NCBI GenBank assembly: GCA_009885605.1
Contig: VFKK01000223.1
Coordinates: 1-22,365, forward strand
Source of the DNA: Cyclobacteriaceae bacterium
GTDB lineage: Bacteria; Bacteroidota; Bacteroidia; Cytophagales; Cyclobacteriaceae
Length of the DNA: 22,365 nucleotides
Direction: 5' to 3'
Positions 21,514 through 22,365 of the stretch are shown piece after piece; position 1 is the first letter of the stretch; each line of letters opens with the position of its first letter. The notes below the pieces were generated by a model. It was not told where the DNA came from. It did not search any database and saw nothing but the letters and a program-made list of their open reading frames with translations. A program made the position numbers and the translations under genes.

Positions 21514-22365
21514 ATGCATTCATCAGTAAAACTCCTGTTTTCTTTCTGTATTACCCTTGCTATTTTTTCAAGCTGTAAGCAGGAAAGGTCGCCATTCGAT
21601 GTTTCGCCTGCGGAAAGTCTGGATCCCAAAAGGAGTGAGGCTCCATTTCCCATTATTTCTATTCCGGCAGATATCGACATGGAATCTCCCCGGTGGAAAG
21701 GAATCGATCTCTCACCCAAGCCTCCGGTTGTTCCATTGTCCGCCAATGAAGAAATGAAAACTTTCTTATTGAAACCCGGCTATAAAATAGAGCCGATTCT
21801 TTCCGAACCCCAAATCAGGGAACCCGCAGCCATTCAGTTTGATGGAAATGGAAGAATGTATGTCCTTGAGCTCAGAAGTTACATGCAGGACATCGATGCT
21901 AAGGGTGAATTGTTTGCGACTTCCCGTATTTCCAGATGGGAGGATGAGGATAATGACGGTATTTATGAAACAGGCGTTGTGTTTTTGGACAGCCTCGTGT
22001 TTCCGCGATTTATAGTTCCTTTTGGTCCAAATACAATTTTGACTATGGAGTCTAATGAGGACCACGTGTACAAATACACCGATACTGACGACGATGGCAA
22101 AGCTGATAAAAAGGAATTGTTTACCACAGGTCTGGGACGATCCGGAAATGTGGAACATCAAACCAGTTTTTTGACCTGGACCATGGACAATTGGATGTAC
22201 AGTACCTACAATGCCCGACGGATCCGTTGGACGCCTGATGGCGTGATTCAAGAACCAACCGGGAATCCCTATGGACAATGGGGAGTAGCTCAGGATAATT
22301 ACGGCCAGGTTTGGTTTCAGGATGGTGCAGGCGGAGTTCCTCAGAATTTTCAATTTCCTATCGTA
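21514..22365 (+). CDS. Lipoprotein, putative membrane-bound dehydrogenase / DUF7133-type beta-propeller protein (partial, runs off the window)
   Basis: The frame is open for 284 codons to the window end with no stop. The N-terminus is a lipoprotein signal (HSSVKLLFSFCITLAIFSSC, lipid-attachment Cys at residue 21). After a proline-rich linker, residues from about 90 on (KPGYKIEPILSEPQIREPAA, QFDGNGRMYVLELRSY) match the start of the beta-propeller found in PVC-type membrane-bound dehydrogenase domains and DUF7133 proteins. Aspartate-rich segments (WEDEDNDGIYE, YTDTDDDGKADKKELF) look like calcium-binding propeller loops. Full-length relatives often continue with HEAT repeats and a c-type cytochrome domain with CxxCH, which would lie beyond this window. 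It is probably anchored in the outer membrane or periplasm; the sugar or alcohol substrate is unknown. The leader has a possible promoter. Confidence 0.82.
   Translation, partial: MHSSVKLLFSFCITLAIFSSCKQERSPFDVSPAESLDPKRSEAPFPIISIPADIDMESPRWKGIDLSPKPPVVPLSANEEMKTFLLKPGYKIEPILSEPQIREPAAIQFDGNGRMYVLELRSYMQDIDAKGELFATSRISRWEDEDNDGIYETGVVFLDSLVFPRFIVPFGPNTILTMESNEDHVYKYTDTDDDGKADKKELFTTGLGRSGNVEHQTSFLTWTMDNWMYSTYNARRIRWTPDGVIQEPTGNPYGQWGVAQDNYGQVWFQDGAGGVPQNFQFPIV

Noticed and set aside
21766..22353. 195-codon minus-strand open frame at the right end
   Set aside because: It is opposite a clear lipoprotein gene with a signal, lipobox and propeller motifs, and has no recognisable features itself.

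Overview
The window looks like chromosome of a Bacteroidota member, most likely order Cytophagales (Cyclobacteriaceae, Algoriphagus-like). The evidence is a TonB/ExbBD set next to a plug-less outer-membrane barrel, a SPOR protein, DUF1573 repeats, a type IX secretion (T9SS) C-terminal sorting domain, TAnnTTTG-like promoter elements and weak Shine-Dalgarno sequences. The genus is inference. Coding density is high. I see no tRNA, rRNA, CRISPR array, intact insertion sequence or phage gene.

Layout. (1) 1-6725, plus strand: the tail of a probable TPR protein, a TonB-receptor-like barrel, then a tightly packed run SPOR protein - ExbB - ExbD - TonB - FolC - TrmB with gaps of 0 to 3 bases. It couples outer-membrane energy transduction with folate polyglutamylation and tRNA m7G46 methylation. 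(2) 6722-9106, minus strand: a lone hybrid histidine kinase. It is bracketed by two near-identical copies of the trmB 3' end (6635-6719 and 9261-9345, one mismatch in 85), so it looks like an inserted islet. (3) 9344-13237, minus strand: a four-gene operon, SDR - acyl-CoA dehydrogenase - APH-like kinase - 3-hydroxyacyl-CoA dehydrogenase. The middle pair matches the two halves of ACAD10/ACAD11, and the set resembles the bacterial levulinate / 4-hydroxyacid route. (4) 13238-13622: a non-coding gap with inverted repeats. (5) 13623-15088, plus strand: an ETR/MECR-like reductase and a small acidic protein of unknown function, ending in a strong terminator. (6) 15264-16235, minus strand: trpS, divergent from (7) 16306-21180, plus strand: a DUF1573 lipoprotein-like/secreted protein and a 1240-residue secreted purple-acid-phosphatase-like protein with a duplicated C-terminal module and a T9SS sorting domain, ending in a strong terminator. 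(8) From 21514 to the window end: the start of a lipoprotein of the membrane-bound dehydrogenase / DUF7133 type.

Main points for a second look: the trmB-end duplication around the kinase; a repeat-like palindromic element read in frame inside folC; a plausible 4-oxo/4-hydroxyacyl-CoA degradation operon; and a phosphoesterase-fold protein lacking several canonical metal and catalytic residues. Nothing here is clearly a wholly new system. The operon and the islet are the best candidates for something not yet described in this lineage.
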